64,000 nucleotides of DNA from contig JAFVDX010000002.1 in assembly GCA_017478225.1 (NCBI GenBank), positions 124,001-188,000 on the forward strand, written 5' to 3'. A model generated the notes under the pieces. It was not told the origin of the DNA, searched no databases, and saw only the letters and a program-made list of their open reading frames with translations. Shown piece after piece: positions 36,148 to 44,881 of the stretch; the first letter of the stretch is position 1; each line of letters starts with the position of its first letter. Origin of the DNA: Paludibacteraceae bacterium. Lineage in GTDB: Bacteria; Bacteroidota; Bacteroidia; Bacteroidales; Paludibacteraceae. The translations under genes were made by a program, and so were the position numbers.

Positions 36148-37281
36148 ATGAATACACCTTTTGTATATGGCGTAGCAGCGGAGGGAATGTACTTCACAGA
36201 CCGCGAGAAAGAGACCTTCCGGCTGACCATGAATTTTGAGAACGGGCTCAATACCATCATCATTTCTCCGCGCCGATGGGGCAAGACTTCGCTGGTTAAC
36301 AAAGTGGCAGAGCAAATGAAGAACCATTCCGAAATTCGCATTGTACGGATGGATGCTTTCTCTGTACGCACACCGGAGGATTTCTACCGGATGTTTGCTA
36401 CGGAAATCATCAAACAGACTGCTACACGTGTTGAGGAATGGATGGAGAATGCCAAACGCTTTCTCAGTTCATTAGTTCCTGTCGTAACGATGTCGGCTGA
36501 CCCGCTTAACCCCGTCTCGTTCAGTCTCAAAAGCGTGGTTTCCAACTACGGTGAAGAGGCACTTACACTTCCGGAACGGATTGCCAAAGAGAAAAACATC
36601 CATATCATCATCTGTATTGATGAGTTCCAGCAAATAGGTGAACTGAACGATTCCGTTACGTTCCAAAAGAAACTGCGCTCTGTTTGGCAACACCAACACT
36701 CTGTCTCTTATTGTCTTTATGGCAGTAAACGTCATCTACTGATGAACATGTTCGGTAGCCGCAGTTATCCGTTTTATAAGTTCGGCGATATGATCTTTCT
36801 GGAGCGAATACCCATTCAGTATTGGTACGAATATATCCAGAAGCGTTTCGAGCAAGCCGGCAAAAACATCTCATCTGAAATAATAGATCAGATTTACGCC
36901 TATGTAGATGGCAACTCTTCGTATGTGCAGCAACTGAGTTGGCTGGTATGGGCACGCACGACCAACGAAGTAAATGAGGAGATATTAGCCGATGCCCAAC
37001 AGGATCTGCTTAACCAAAACCATGCTTTGTTTATGGAGCAGATGAACGGACTTACCCAATACCAAATACGTTTTGTGCGGGCTGTCATGGATGGGAAGGC
37101 ACTTGAGATAAACCGCAAAGACACCATTGAGGAGTACGAATTAGGCAGTTCCGCCAACATTGCAACCATCAAAAAAGCCTTGCAAAAGAAGGAACTGGTT
37201 GAAATCGAAGGGAAAGACATTCATTTCTCAGACCCGATTTTTATTCATTGGCTCCACAGAAATTCGCATTTTTTGTCCTGA
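36148..37281 (+). CDS. Archaeal-type/STAND-like P-loop ATPase
   Basis: This 377-residue protein has a Walker A of the ISPRRWGKTSLV form near residue 40 and Walker B IIICIDEFQQI near 150. A sensor-type segment CLYGSKRHLL near 190 and a C-terminal winged-helix-like part from about 300 (QIRFVRAVMDGK, SSANIATIKKALQKKELVE) follow. These are features of the archaeal ATPase family, common in Bacteroidetes mobile regions. No target or effector domain is visible. It carries the same leader as the KilA-N gene, so the two were probably distributed with a shared mobile 5' cassette. Confidence 0.82.
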   Translation: MNTPFVYGVAAEGMYFTDREKETFRLTMNFENGLNTIIISPRRWGKTSLVNKVAEQMKNHSEIRIVRMDAFSVRTPEDFYRMFATEIIKQTATRVEEWMENAKRFLSSLVPVVTMSADPLNPVSFSLKSVVSNYGEEALTLPERIAKEKNIHIIICIDEFQQIGELNDSVTFQKKLRSVWQHQHSVSYCLYGSKRHLLMNMFGSRSYPFYKFGDMIFLERIPIQYWYEYIQKRFEQAGKNISSEIIDQIYAYVDGNSSYVQQLSWLVWARTTNEVNEEILADAQQDLLNQNHALFMEQMNGLTQYQIRFVRAVMDGKALEINRKDTIEEYELGSSANIATIKKALQKKELVEIEGKDIHFSDPIFIHWLHRNSHFLS

Positions 37282-37354
37282 TGCACTTCTAAATAACAAA
37301 ATGCCTAAATAAATCATACATCGCACACTCGTACATTCGTAATTCGTAAATCCT

Positions 37355-38425
37355 ATGATAACCATCAATCATCTCAGCAAGACCTTCATCAATCCTGACG
37401 GCTCAAAACTGACCGTCCTCAAGGATGTAAACTGCACCATAGAAAAAGGCGAAGTAATCTCAATCATCGGTCCTTCGGGCACCGGCAAGAGTACGCTTCT
37501 AAGGGCAATCAACATGCTCGAACCGCCCACATCCGGCGAGATCATCGTCAACGGCGAGGATATCACCGCCCGCGGCTATCCGCTGGACAAATTGCGCCGT
37601 AAGATGGGCATGGTCTTCCAGTCATTCAATCTCTTCGAACATAAGACGGTGCTGGAGAATATCACCTACGCCCCGATGCGGCTGCTGAAAATGCCTGAGG
37701 CACAAGCCAAAGAGGAAGCAATGGAACTGCTCAAGAAAGTAGGCATGGCGCAGAAAGCCGATGTCTATCCGTCCTCCCTCTCCGGCGGACAGAAACAGCG
37801 CGTGGCTATCGCCCGTTCGCTTGCCATGCACCCTGATGTAATTCTCTTCGACGAACCCACCTCGGCGCTCGACCCGACGATGGTAGGTGAAGTGCTCTCC
37901 GTCATCCGCCAGTTGGCAAAAAGCGGTTTGACGATGCTGATAGTCACCCACGAGATGCGTTTCGCACGCGATGTGAGTACACGCATATTCTTTATGAATG
38001 AGGGTGTTATTTATGAGGACGGAACTCCCGAACAGATTTTCGAACACCCTGTGCATAGTGCCACAAAAGCATTTGTCAACCGGATTCAGAAACTCGTTTA
38101 TGAAATTGATAGCGACAACTATGATTTCCTGCAAATTCATACCGACATCAACCGTTTTTGTATCAAATATAATATCACAGGCAAAGAAGACCTTGCTTAT
38201 TCGCTACTCAAAGAAATGCTCTTCAACCACTTGCTCACATATCGCCCGCTTACACTGCGTTTGACGCACACCGAACTATCGGGCGTTACGGCATTGGATT
38301 TCATGGTAGAAGGGTTGAACAAATCACCGCTGACAGATGCTGCTCGCGAGTCTATCCGTCCGCAGGTGAAGGAACTCATTGAAGAAACAACAACTCGAGG
38401 TTTTAGAATAAAATTGATATTATAA
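37355..38425 (+). CDS. Amino acid ABC transporter ATPase with RsbW-like C-terminal extension
   Basis: Residues 1-245 are a polar-amino-acid ABC ATPase of the GlnQ type. Walker A is [11 protein letters not shown], the signature is [11 protein letters not shown], Walker B is [13 protein letters not shown], and the H-loop is IVTHEM. It should power the receptor/permease at 30261. About 110 extra residues follow. They include [18 protein letters not shown], which resembles the N-box region of the RsbW-type HATPase in the neighbouring phosphatase (LALEEIVCN). I infer a degenerate kinase-like regulatory domain. It is flanked by two insertion islands. Confidence 0.88.
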   Translation: MITINHLSKTFINPDGSKLTVLKDVNCTIEKGEVISIIGPSGTGKSTLLRAINMLEPPTSGEIIVNGEDITARGYPLDKLRRKMGMVFQSFNLFEHKTVLENITYAPMRLLKMPEAQAKEEAMELLKKVGMAQKADVYPSSLSGGQKQRVAIARSLAMHPDVILFDEPTSALDPTMVGEVLSVIRQLAKSGLTMLIVTHEMRFARDVSTRIFFMNEGVIYEDGTPEQIFEHPVHSATKAFVNRIQKLVYEIDSDNYDFLQIHTDINRFCIKYNITGKEDLAYSLLKEMLFNHLLTYRPLTLRLTHTELSGVTALDFMVEGLNKSPLTDAARESIRPQVKELIEETTTRGFRIKLIL

Positions 38426-38427
38426 AT

Positions 38428-38757
38428 AAATACAAGACAATAGATATCAACGAATGGACGCAAGTCGGCGAAGATGAACAGCGCAGACTTATATTGACAT
38501 GAGCGGCACGAGACTTGCCAAACTTTACAATGTGTCCTTTGAGGCAGAAAGGGCTAAAGATTAGTTTTTACAGCCCGAACTATATTTGAGTTAGGAATTC
38601 CCACGCAAAAACTGTATTGTCAGATAACAGATGGCATACGCACCAGTAGTAAGTATGAACTTATTAAAAACAAACACTTCTTCACTCGCATCATTGCAGA
38701 CGAGCCATATCGGCTTCAGGAAAAACAGCCACTACCGAGACAATTTTGCTCAAGGAC
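38428..38757 (+). pseudogene. Decayed phosphotransferase (TIGR02172-like) gene
   Basis: Directly after the ABC ATPase stop, three short blocks in different frames read YKTIDINEWTQVGED, then TRLAKLYNVSFEAERAKD, then FELGIPTQKLYCQITDG followed by FFTRIIADEPYRLQE. Together, in order, they resemble the N-terminal third of a choline-kinase-like phosphotransferase family seen in Bacteroidales. Stops and frameshifts separate them and the C-terminal part is absent. From 38758 to 38908 I see a TAACTTTG box (38780-38787) but no other gene. Confidence 0.6.
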
Positions 38758-38908
38758 CACTCACAATTCAAAAAAAACAGTAACTTTGCGGCCGAAAGTT
38801 GCAAAAACATGCGAACTATAAATGATTACCGCTTCATAAACATCAATCATAAACCGACCTAAGAACAATAAGACATAGAAATGCCAACGCCACAACTACA
38901 ATATAATA

Positions 38909-39610
38909 ATGACGGCACACCAAGCGTTCTTCGAAAAAAAGGTGGTTTATACCGACCTGAATTTTTATAAACGAAGCGATGTGCTTTATCAACTGACTGC
39001 CGTTTTTTGCGGTCGTTTCCTGCCACAATACGGCGATCGAACAGTTGATCAGATGGTGCAGGCGGCACGCTCAACAAAGCAGAATATTGTAGAAGGTAGC
39101 ACCGACGGACAAACTTCTGTTGAGGTTGAATTGAAATTGCTCGGTATTGCACGAGGTTCTAATCAGGAATTGCTTGAAGATTATACCGATTACCTCAAGA
39201 AACACGGAAAACAGGAGTGGTGGAAAACGATCCCTCGTTTTGAGGCATTACACAAATTCTGCAAAGAACATACGGCGGTGGAAGATTATCAGCCTTTTTT
39301 CAACCGATGGACAGACGAAGAAATGGCTAATTGTGCTATTTGTCTTTGCCACATGGTGGACAAGGCTATGGAGACCTACATACGCCGAAAAGACTATGAA
39401 TTTGTTACAGAAGACGGAATTCGTGAGCGCATGACAGCAGCACGCCTCTGCTATCGCAACAACCAAAAAGAAATAATCGAAAACCTCGCGCACGAGAACG
39501 AGACACTAAAGAAAGAGATAGTCCGCCTGCAAAGCATTATCCGCTTCCTCGGAGGCAACTGCGGACAGACCGGCATCTCCGGTAAGCCCGGAAAAACCGA
39601 CACAACATAA
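38909..39610 (+). CDS. Four-helix-bundle protein with suffix domain
   Basis: This 233-residue protein has an N-terminal part with LNFYKRSDVLYQLT, MVQAARSTKQNIVEGS and ELKLLGIARGSNQELLEDY. These match the S23/Avd-like four-helix-bundle family, best known from 23S rRNA intervening sequences and retroelement accessory proteins. The C-terminal part, with CAICLCHMVDKAMETYI, GIRERMTAARL and a Gly-rich tail, fits the suffix domain of the longer variety. Molecular function is unknown; nucleic-acid binding is suspected from the family. No reverse transcriptase is present. It stands directly upstream of structured RNA copy B. Confidence 0.85.
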   Translation: MTAHQAFFEKKVVYTDLNFYKRSDVLYQLTAVFCGRFLPQYGDRTVDQMVQAARSTKQNIVEGSTDGQTSVEVELKLLGIARGSNQELLEDYTDYLKKHGKQEWWKTIPRFEALHKFCKEHTAVEDYQPFFNRWTDEEMANCAICLCHMVDKAMETYIRRKDYEFVTEDGIRERMTAARLCYRNNQKEIIENLAHENETLKKEIVRLQSIIRFLGGNCGQTGISGKPGKTDTT

Positions 39611-39651
39611 AACCAGCGCAAAGCGTTGCTCAATAACATATTAAAATAATA

Positions 39652-39980
39652 AGCATTACTATTATTTCGCGTTTACCGAAAAGCCCGTCAAAGTTTAAGG
39701 AGATAAATAGCAAATAATCAGTAAAGGTTTCTGTGTATAGGATGCCTTAATCCAACTAATATAGATGTTTACGTTCTGTGTGAGTTTCTTAAGTTGGATG
39801 AGGTTTCCGTGACGGGCTGCCTTGGTACGCGATAAGAAACTCGCACTTTTTCTTATCGCATCTGCCGAAAATTTGTCAACAGAGAAAACTGAAGAAACTG
39901 AGAAAATACTCAGAGTTCTCCATATCTCTGTTGAAACAAGCAGAAGCCGATTGATAGTATGCGTAAAACCACTATCAATC
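39652..39980 (+). ncRNA. Structured RNA element, copy B
   Basis: It begins with the same 18 bases as copy A (AGCATTACTATTATTTCG). P1 pairs 39667-39677 with 39824-39832. P2 is AGCCCGTCA (39682-39690) with TGACGGGCT (39810-39818). P3 is ATCCAACT (39750-39757) with AGTTGGAT (39792-39799). The long-range pairing is 39778-39791 with 39833-39846 (14 pairs, one G-U). The competing 3' hairpin pairs GCGATAAGAAA (39829-39839) with TTTCTTATCGC (39849-39859). P1-P3 differ in sequence from copy A yet still pair, while the long-range strand is nearly unchanged. A hairpin GATTGATAGT/ACTATCAATC (39949-39980) again ends the element, here with the start codon in its loop. Confidence 0.75.
39876..39934. repeat. 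Inverted repeat inserted in RNA copy B
   Basis: TCAACAGAGA (39876-39885) pairs perfectly with TCTCTGTTGA (39925-39934). Copy A lacks these roughly 90 bases, so this is a later insertion of a palindromic repeat between the RNA and the gene. Confidence 0.6.
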
Positions 39981-41119
39981 TATATGGCATTCGCCCGAAA
40001 TACCAGTGGGAGTTCGTTTATGATGAAAAACAGCGCAATGCCGTAATGGACACTGTTTGGCAGAATTTTCCGCTGAATGTCATGTATTGGGTCAAAACAG
40101 AAGCATCCACAGATTTATCAGATTTAACAGAACAGAAATCTGGTTCATCTGTTCAATCTGTGGACAATATACAATACGAACTTTTGGATGGTCAGCAACG
40201 AACTATCTCCATCTGCTCGTTTATTGCAGGCGAGTACATGATGAACTTTGACGGAAACTTGCTCGGTTTCAATAATATGACCATTGAGCAGCAAAATCGC
40301 ATATTGGATTACAAACTACAAGTCTATATCTGCGAGGGAACGGATGAGGAAAAACTGCGTTGGTTTCAGCGCATCAACATTGCCGGCGAGAAACTCAAAG
40401 AGCAAGAGATTCGCAACGCTATCTATTCCGGTTCTTGGGTGACACAAGCCAAACGCCGTTTCTCCAAGACAGGCTGCGTGGCATACAAGATAGGTTCAGA
40501 CTTCATGGCTGGTTCGCCTATTCGGCAGGATTATTTTGAGACTGCTCTCCGTTGGATTGCCGACTATTATGGAACGCGGTCGTCTTCGCCTGCATCAGAA
40601 GATAATATGCGGACGGGGACGTCCGCGCTCCCAGTTACCATTGAGCAATATATGGCGCAACAGCAGCATGACACGGATGCTGACGAACTATGGCAGTACT
40701 ACCAAGACGTCATCCATTGGATAGAGAAACTCTTCGGGCATAAGTACAAAAAAGAGATGAAAGGTGTGCAGTGGGGACTGCTCTATAACAAGCATAAAGA
40801 AACCCCTTTAACCGCTACGGCTATCGGTGAGCAGATGGCTAAACTGATGGCGGACAGCGATTTACAGAAGAAAAGCGGTATTTTTACCTATATACTTGAC
40901 GGCGACATTCATCATCTGGGTATCCGTGCCTTTGATGCGAATACACGCCGTGAGGTCTATGAGCGGCAAGGCGATAAATGCGCAATCTGCGACAAGCATT
41001 TCGAGATAGAGGTTATGGAAGCCGATCATATCACACCGTGGGTGGAAGGCGGACGAACGATTGCTTCCAACTGCCAGATGCTCTGCCGCGCTTGCAATAG
41101 ACGGAAAAGCAGCAAATAG
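39959..41119 (+). CDS. DUF262-HNH nuclease B, methylase-less and N-terminally altered
   Basis: This 386-residue homologue of nuclease A has DGQQRTISI near residue 78, NIAGEKLKEQEIRNAIY and a C-terminal HNH domain with CAICDKHF, ADHITPWVEGG and CRACNRRK. The catalytic residues are intact. The first 28 or so residues of nuclease A have no counterpart, because similarity begins at GIRPKYQWEFVYDE. It has no adjacent methylase. Two palindromic inserts are read in frame (40107-40163 and 40571-40631). ATG 39959 lies in the loop of the upstream hairpin. It could use the methylase of unit A for protection, or be inactive. Confidence 0.8.
   Translation: MRKTTINLYGIRPKYQWEFVYDEKQRNAVMDTVWQNFPLNVMYWVKTEASTDLSDLTEQKSGSSVQSVDNIQYELLDGQQRTISICSFIAGEYMMNFDGNLLGFNNMTIEQQNRILDYKLQVYICEGTDEEKLRWFQRINIAGEKLKEQEIRNAIYSGSWVTQAKRRFSKTGCVAYKIGSDFMAGSPIRQDYFETALRWIADYYGTRSSSPASEDNMRTGTSALPVTIEQYMAQQQHDTDADELWQYYQDVIHWIEKLFGHKYKKEMKGVQWGLLYNKHKETPLTATAIGEQMAKLMADSDLQKKSGIFTYILDGDIHHLGIRAFDANTRREVYERQGDKCAICDKHFEIEVMEADHITPWVEGGRTIASNCQMLCRACNRRKSSK
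40107..40163 (+). repeat. Second in-frame palindrome, nuclease B only
   Basis: CCACAGATT (40107-40115) pairs with AATCTGTGG (40155-40163), and CAGATTT (40119-40125) with AAATCTG (40136-40142). The insert encodes a Ser/Thr-rich peptide between the YWV and YELLDGQQR segments that nuclease A lacks. Confidence 0.75.
40571..40631 (+). repeat. Palindromic element inserted in frame in nuclease B
   Basis: Arms at 40571-40593 and 40609-40631 correspond to those at 34935-34995 in nuclease A. The translation is GTRSSSPA...MRTGTSALP at the equivalent protein position (about residue 204). Confidence 0.85.
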
Positions 41120-41148
41120 CGCGGAAAATAAAAACTGACAATTAATGC

Positions 41149-41178
41149 AAAAGAGGTGATAGATTTCGCCTCTTTTTT
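41149..41178 (+). terminator. Intrinsic terminator after nuclease B
   Basis: AAAAGAGG (41149-41156) pairs with CCTCTTTT (41169-41176), followed by T residues. Beyond it, up to 41338, only the TCTTAATAAT motif (41230) stands out. Confidence 0.7.
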
Positions 41179-41338
41179 GATTATACAGAAAGGAGATATT
41201 TGAAAAATGAGGAGTGTAATAAACCTAAATCTTAATAATAGGGAATGCCCATTCGCTGCGTAATAAGAAAAAAGTATACTTTATATTTTCGAATAAAATG
41301 TGCATAATACTAAATATACTATATTTATGAATGTATAA

Positions 41339-41371
41339 TTTGTATATATTCGAAAGAAAGTTGTACCTTTG
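41339..41371 (+). promoter_or_regulatory. Promoter of the SpoIIE-type phosphatase gene
   Basis: TTTG (41339-41342) and TACCTTTG (41364-41371) are 21 bp apart, about 50 bases ahead of the start codon. Confidence 0.75.
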
Positions 41372-41420
41372 TAGCCGAGTTTGACAAAAACTATATGAAG
41401 CATAAAAAACGATACCAACT

Positions 41421-43490
41421 ATGAACCTGAAAGAAAAACTCTCAAAACATTCCTTAAAAACGCATGCTGGACTGTGGCTGATGCTCGTTGCCATACTGGC
41501 GATGGAGTCGATAGCCTGTGTACAGTATTTCTATACTCGTGCCACTATCAAAGCAGACGCCGTCTATCGTGCCAAATCGGAGTTGAGGTTGGCGGAACAA
41601 GAGATCAATACCGCCGCAGTGGAATTGGAAGCCGCTGCCAAGATGCTTGCCAAGATGGCGGAGTTCTGCTTGAACGACCCAGATGCCATGCCGGGATGCG
41701 TGAACATGCTGTTCGAGACATTGGAAAATGTGGAAGGGGCCGGTATTGCTTTCGTGCCGGATTATTTTCCGCAGAAAGGGCACTGGTACGAAGTCTATGG
41801 TACCCGTAACGACCAGACTGAGAAAAGGGTTGCCATCCGTCAGATAGGTGGAGCCGACCATGACTACACGCAGTTGGAGTGGTTTAACAATGGTCTGACA
41901 AAAGACCATGCCTATTGGTCGAACCCATACGCAGACAATGAGGGGGCGCATACTGTTGTCGTCACTTGTTCCTATCCCGTACGCGACGCCGACAAGCGTG
42001 TCGTGGGAGTTGTTTGTATCGACATATCGCTCAGCAAACTGAAGTTTATCTTCGACCACCTGCAAGTCTATCCGGATAGTTATTATTCTATCTACACGGC
42101 TTCGGGTAAGGATATCGTCACGCCGGATACCATACCCGGACGCAAGTACCTCGTTTTTGATGAGGAAATTGACGCAACAGGTTGGAAGTTGTCTATCATC
42201 ATTCCTGAGGATATTCTTTTTGTCGAACTCAAGCGCGTCGGGTTGATAGTAAATATCCTAATGTTGCTCAGTCTCGCTCTGCTGGTGTTTATCATGTACC
42301 GCAGTACAAAAAACGCCATTAAGATGATAGATATCAACAACCAAAAAGAGCGCATGGAAGGCGAGTTGGAGATAGCACAAACCATTCAGAGTGCCATGCT
42401 ACCTAAGGTGTTTCCTCCATTTGCTGACCGTCCGGATCTGAATATATATGGTGTGGTATATCCTGCCAAAGAGGTGGGTGGCGACTTATATGACTTTTAT
42501 GTTCGCCATGATAAACTTTTCTTCTGTGTGGGGGATGTGAGCGGTAAAGGTGTGCCTGCATCACTTGTGATGGCTATGATTCGCTCGCTTTTCCGTAGCG
42601 TATCATCTCATGAAGAAGAGGCAAACCAAATTATGCAACAAATGAACAACCCGCTCACCGAACAAAACGAGCAGGATATGTTTGTAACCCTCTTTGTTGG
42701 TGTGTTGGACATGGAGACAGGTGTACTAAATTATTGTAACGGAGGTCATAATGCACCTGTATTGGTTCATAAACAAGAAACCACTAAATTAGATGTACTC
42801 CCCAACCTACCTATAGGCATAATGGAAGGATTTGAATATATAGGTCAGAAAGCACAAATTCAACGAGGCGATACTATATTCCTTTACACAGATGGTCTTA
42901 CTGAGGCTGAAGACAAGAATCACACTCAATATGGTGAAGAACGCATGTTAAATTTGCTAACTAAAGCCAATGGTATGTCGCCGAGAGATATAGTGGAAAC
43001 AATTCAAAAAGATGTAGATACATTTGTCAATGACGCTCCACAAAGCGATGACCTTACGATGCTTGCAATTCGATATCAGATATCTGCTATTGTGATGCGT
43101 AATGATATACAGCAGATACCTACCCTCGCAGAATGGATAGAAGGCTTGCAGGTGCCTACAGAACTGAGTATGCCTATAAACCTTGCATTGGAAGAGATAG
43201 TATGCAATGTGATGCTCTATGCTTACCCTCAACGCAAAGATGGTAAGGTCTTTGTTGAGTATTCAGAAAAAGAAGATAATCAAGGCAAACAACTTATATT
43301 TACCATTTCAGATACAGGTATTGCTTTCGACCCTACACAACAAAAAGAAGTAGATACCTCATTATCTGCTGAAGACAGAGAAATAGGTGGTTTAGGAATA
43401 CACCTTGTGCGTCAACTTATGGATGAAATTCGATATGAACGCGTTGATAATAAAAATATCCTCACCTTGATTAAAAAGATAAATTATTAA
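41421..43490 (+). CDS. Membrane sensor with SpoIIE phosphatase and RsbW-like kinase domains
   Basis: This 689-residue inner-membrane protein has TM1 at about residues 17-40 and a periplasmic double-Cache sensor at about 45-270. TM2 lies at about 272-294, a short coiled linker follows, and the PP2C/SpoIIE phosphatase spans about 310-545. Phosphatase motifs are GGDLYDFY, VGDVSGKGVPASL, CNGGHNAPVL and FLYTDGLTEAED. The C-terminal HATPase_c domain (about 560-689) has NLALEEIVCNVMLYAY, SDTGIAFDP and GGLGIHLV. Phosphatase and kinase in one chain would act in opposite ways on the STAS protein encoded next. The sensor suggests control by an external ligand. Confidence 0.9.
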   Translation: MNLKEKLSKHSLKTHAGLWLMLVAILAMESIACVQYFYTRATIKADAVYRAKSELRLAEQEINTAAVELEAAAKMLAKMAEFCLNDPDAMPGCVNMLFETLENVEGAGIAFVPDYFPQKGHWYEVYGTRNDQTEKRVAIRQIGGADHDYTQLEWFNNGLTKDHAYWSNPYADNEGAHTVVVTCSYPVRDADKRVVGVVCIDISLSKLKFIFDHLQVYPDSYYSIYTASGKDIVTPDTIPGRKYLVFDEEIDATGWKLSIIIPEDILFVELKRVGLIVNILMLLSLALLVFIMYRSTKNAIKMIDINNQKERMEGELEIAQTIQSAMLPKVFPPFADRPDLNIYGVVYPAKEVGGDLYDFYVRHDKLFFCVGDVSGKGVPASLVMAMIRSLFRSVSSHEEEANQIMQQMNNPLTEQNEQDMFVTLFVGVLDMETGVLNYCNGGHNAPVLVHKQETTKLDVLPNLPIGIMEGFEYIGQKAQIQRGDTIFLYTDGLTEAEDKNHTQYGEERMLNLLTKANGMSPRDIVETIQKDVDTFVNDAPQSDDLTMLAIRYQISAIVMRNDIQQIPTLAEWIEGLQVPTELSMPINLALEEIVCNVMLYAYPQRKDGKVFVEYSEKEDNQGKQLIFTISDTGIAFDPTQQKEVDTSLSAEDREIGGLGIHLVRQLMDEIRYERVDNKNILTLIKKINY

Positions 43491-43515
43491 TAATCCAATT
43501 AAAACAATAATACTT

Positions 43516-43818
43516 ATGACTACCACCATTCAAGACAATGGCAAACAACTGGTTGCATTTTTCGAAGGTCGTTTAGACACTGCCGCGGCTATTGCAACAG
43601 CAGAGGCAGTTAAACCACTTTTGGAAGCAGAAGGCAAAGATATCATACTTGATTGCTCCAAGTTGGAATATATTTCCTCATCCGGTTTGCGTATTTTCCT
43701 TTCCATTAGAAAAGATGCTTCAGCACATGGTTCAAAAGTAGTTGTGCGCTCGATAAATGCTGACATACGCCAAGTTTTTGCTATGACAGGATTTATAAGT
43801 CTTTTTGAGATACAATAA
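43516..43818 (+). CDS. STAS-domain anti-sigma factor antagonist
   Basis: This 100-residue single-domain protein has LDCSKLEYISSSGLRIFL near residues 40-60, where the conserved Ser before GLR is the phosphorylation site in SpoIIAA/RsbV proteins. It lies 25 bases after the phosphatase/kinase gene, its likely regulator. The final target (an anti-sigma factor or another output) is not encoded in the window. Confidence 0.9.
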   Translation: MTTTIQDNGKQLVAFFEGRLDTAAAIATAEAVKPLLEAEGKDIILDCSKLEYISSSGLRIFLSIRKDASAHGSKVVVRSINADIRQVFAMTGFISLFEIQ

Positions 43819-43874
43819 AATAGATTTGTCATAAAGTTCTATGGCAGATATATGTTTGCATTTTGAAAATATGT

Positions 43875-44837
43875 ATGACTAATTCAGGCAGGATTACAAA
43901 TATAGAATGGTTGCGTATTGTTGCGATGCTGGCTGTTGTGTTGATTCATATTGATGCATGCTATACATATACCATTCTACCTGCTACCCGTTTTGCTGTT
44001 CCATTCTTTTTTATGGTGGCAGGATATTTTCTGGGCGAACAAAATAAAAAGAAAAACTGGAAAAAATACATTATTCGTTCATTGATATTGTTGCTGAGTG
44101 CTACCTTGCTATATGCAGCCGTAGATTTTGTAGGTAGTTGGCATAGCGGAAGAAATATCTGTGACCGCTCATGGGGACAAATTCTAATGACATGGATAGT
44201 ATTCAACAAAAATCCGTTTCATTATCATCTTTGGTTCTTAGGTGCTTATTTATATGTGATAATTATAGGCGCATTAATAGATAAGTTCAATGCATGGAAA
44301 CAAATATATTGGTTGATAGTCCCTTTACTAATAGCGCGATTCGGCATTCAATTATTAGATTTTCCTCCATACATAACTCGTAATTTCTTATTTATAGGTT
44401 TACTATGTTTTTTATTAGGGAGTTGGTTTAGAAGTAAACAAAACATATTTTCATCACATCTGTTACAAAAGGGCATAGTGTGGATATGTTGCTTTATTTC
44501 AATTCTTCCCTTTGTAGAAGATTATTTGCTACAAAATGCATTTGGGATACAATATGGCGATTTATTTACATCATATATTTTTGCTTTTTGTCTATTGCTT
44601 GCTGCAGTTTATTTACCACAAGTACTACAACAATATCTACCACACCAAACGCGTGATTTGGTATTAGGAATTTATATTATTCACCCGTTGGTTCAACTGA
44701 TTTATCTACATGTATTATCTTCCAGAGCACTTATTATTTATAATACATGGTTCGCCCCAATAATTGTGTTTATAACCTCATGGCTTATATGTCGTGCTGT
44801 TTTTCTGCTATATGAAATACTAAAAAAGAAACAATAA
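43875..44837 (+). CDS. Membrane acyltransferase (acyltransferase 3 family)
   Basis: The protein is 320 residues from ATG 43875; an in-frame TTG lies four codons earlier. It has about ten hydrophobic helices. The N-terminal EWLRIVAMLAVVLIHI with its His, and FHYHLWFLGAYLYVIIIGAL later, match family 3 acyltransferases that O-acetylate surface polysaccharides or peptidoglycan. The acceptor cannot be inferred. No polysaccharide genes are adjacent. Confidence 0.83.
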   Translation: MTNSGRITNIEWLRIVAMLAVVLIHIDACYTYTILPATRFAVPFFFMVAGYFLGEQNKKKNWKKYIIRSLILLLSATLLYAAVDFVGSWHSGRNICDRSWGQILMTWIVFNKNPFHYHLWFLGAYLYVIIIGALIDKFNAWKQIYWLIVPLLIARFGIQLLDFPPYITRNFLFIGLLCFLLGSWFRSKQNIFSSHLLQKGIVWICCFISILPFVEDYLLQNAFGIQYGDLFTSYIFAFCLLLAAVYLPQVLQQYLPHQTRDLVLGIYIIHPLVQLIYLHVLSSRALIIYNTWFAPIIVFITSWLICRAVFLLYEILKKKQ

Positions 44838-44881
44838 TCTACTTTTACTATACAACTATAACTACATAACTTTATAATACA

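Noticed and set aside
38909-39980. Diversity-generating retroelement based on the Avd-like four-helix-bundle gene
   Set aside because: No reverse transcriptase and no template/variable repeat pair were found; such bundle genes also occur alone.
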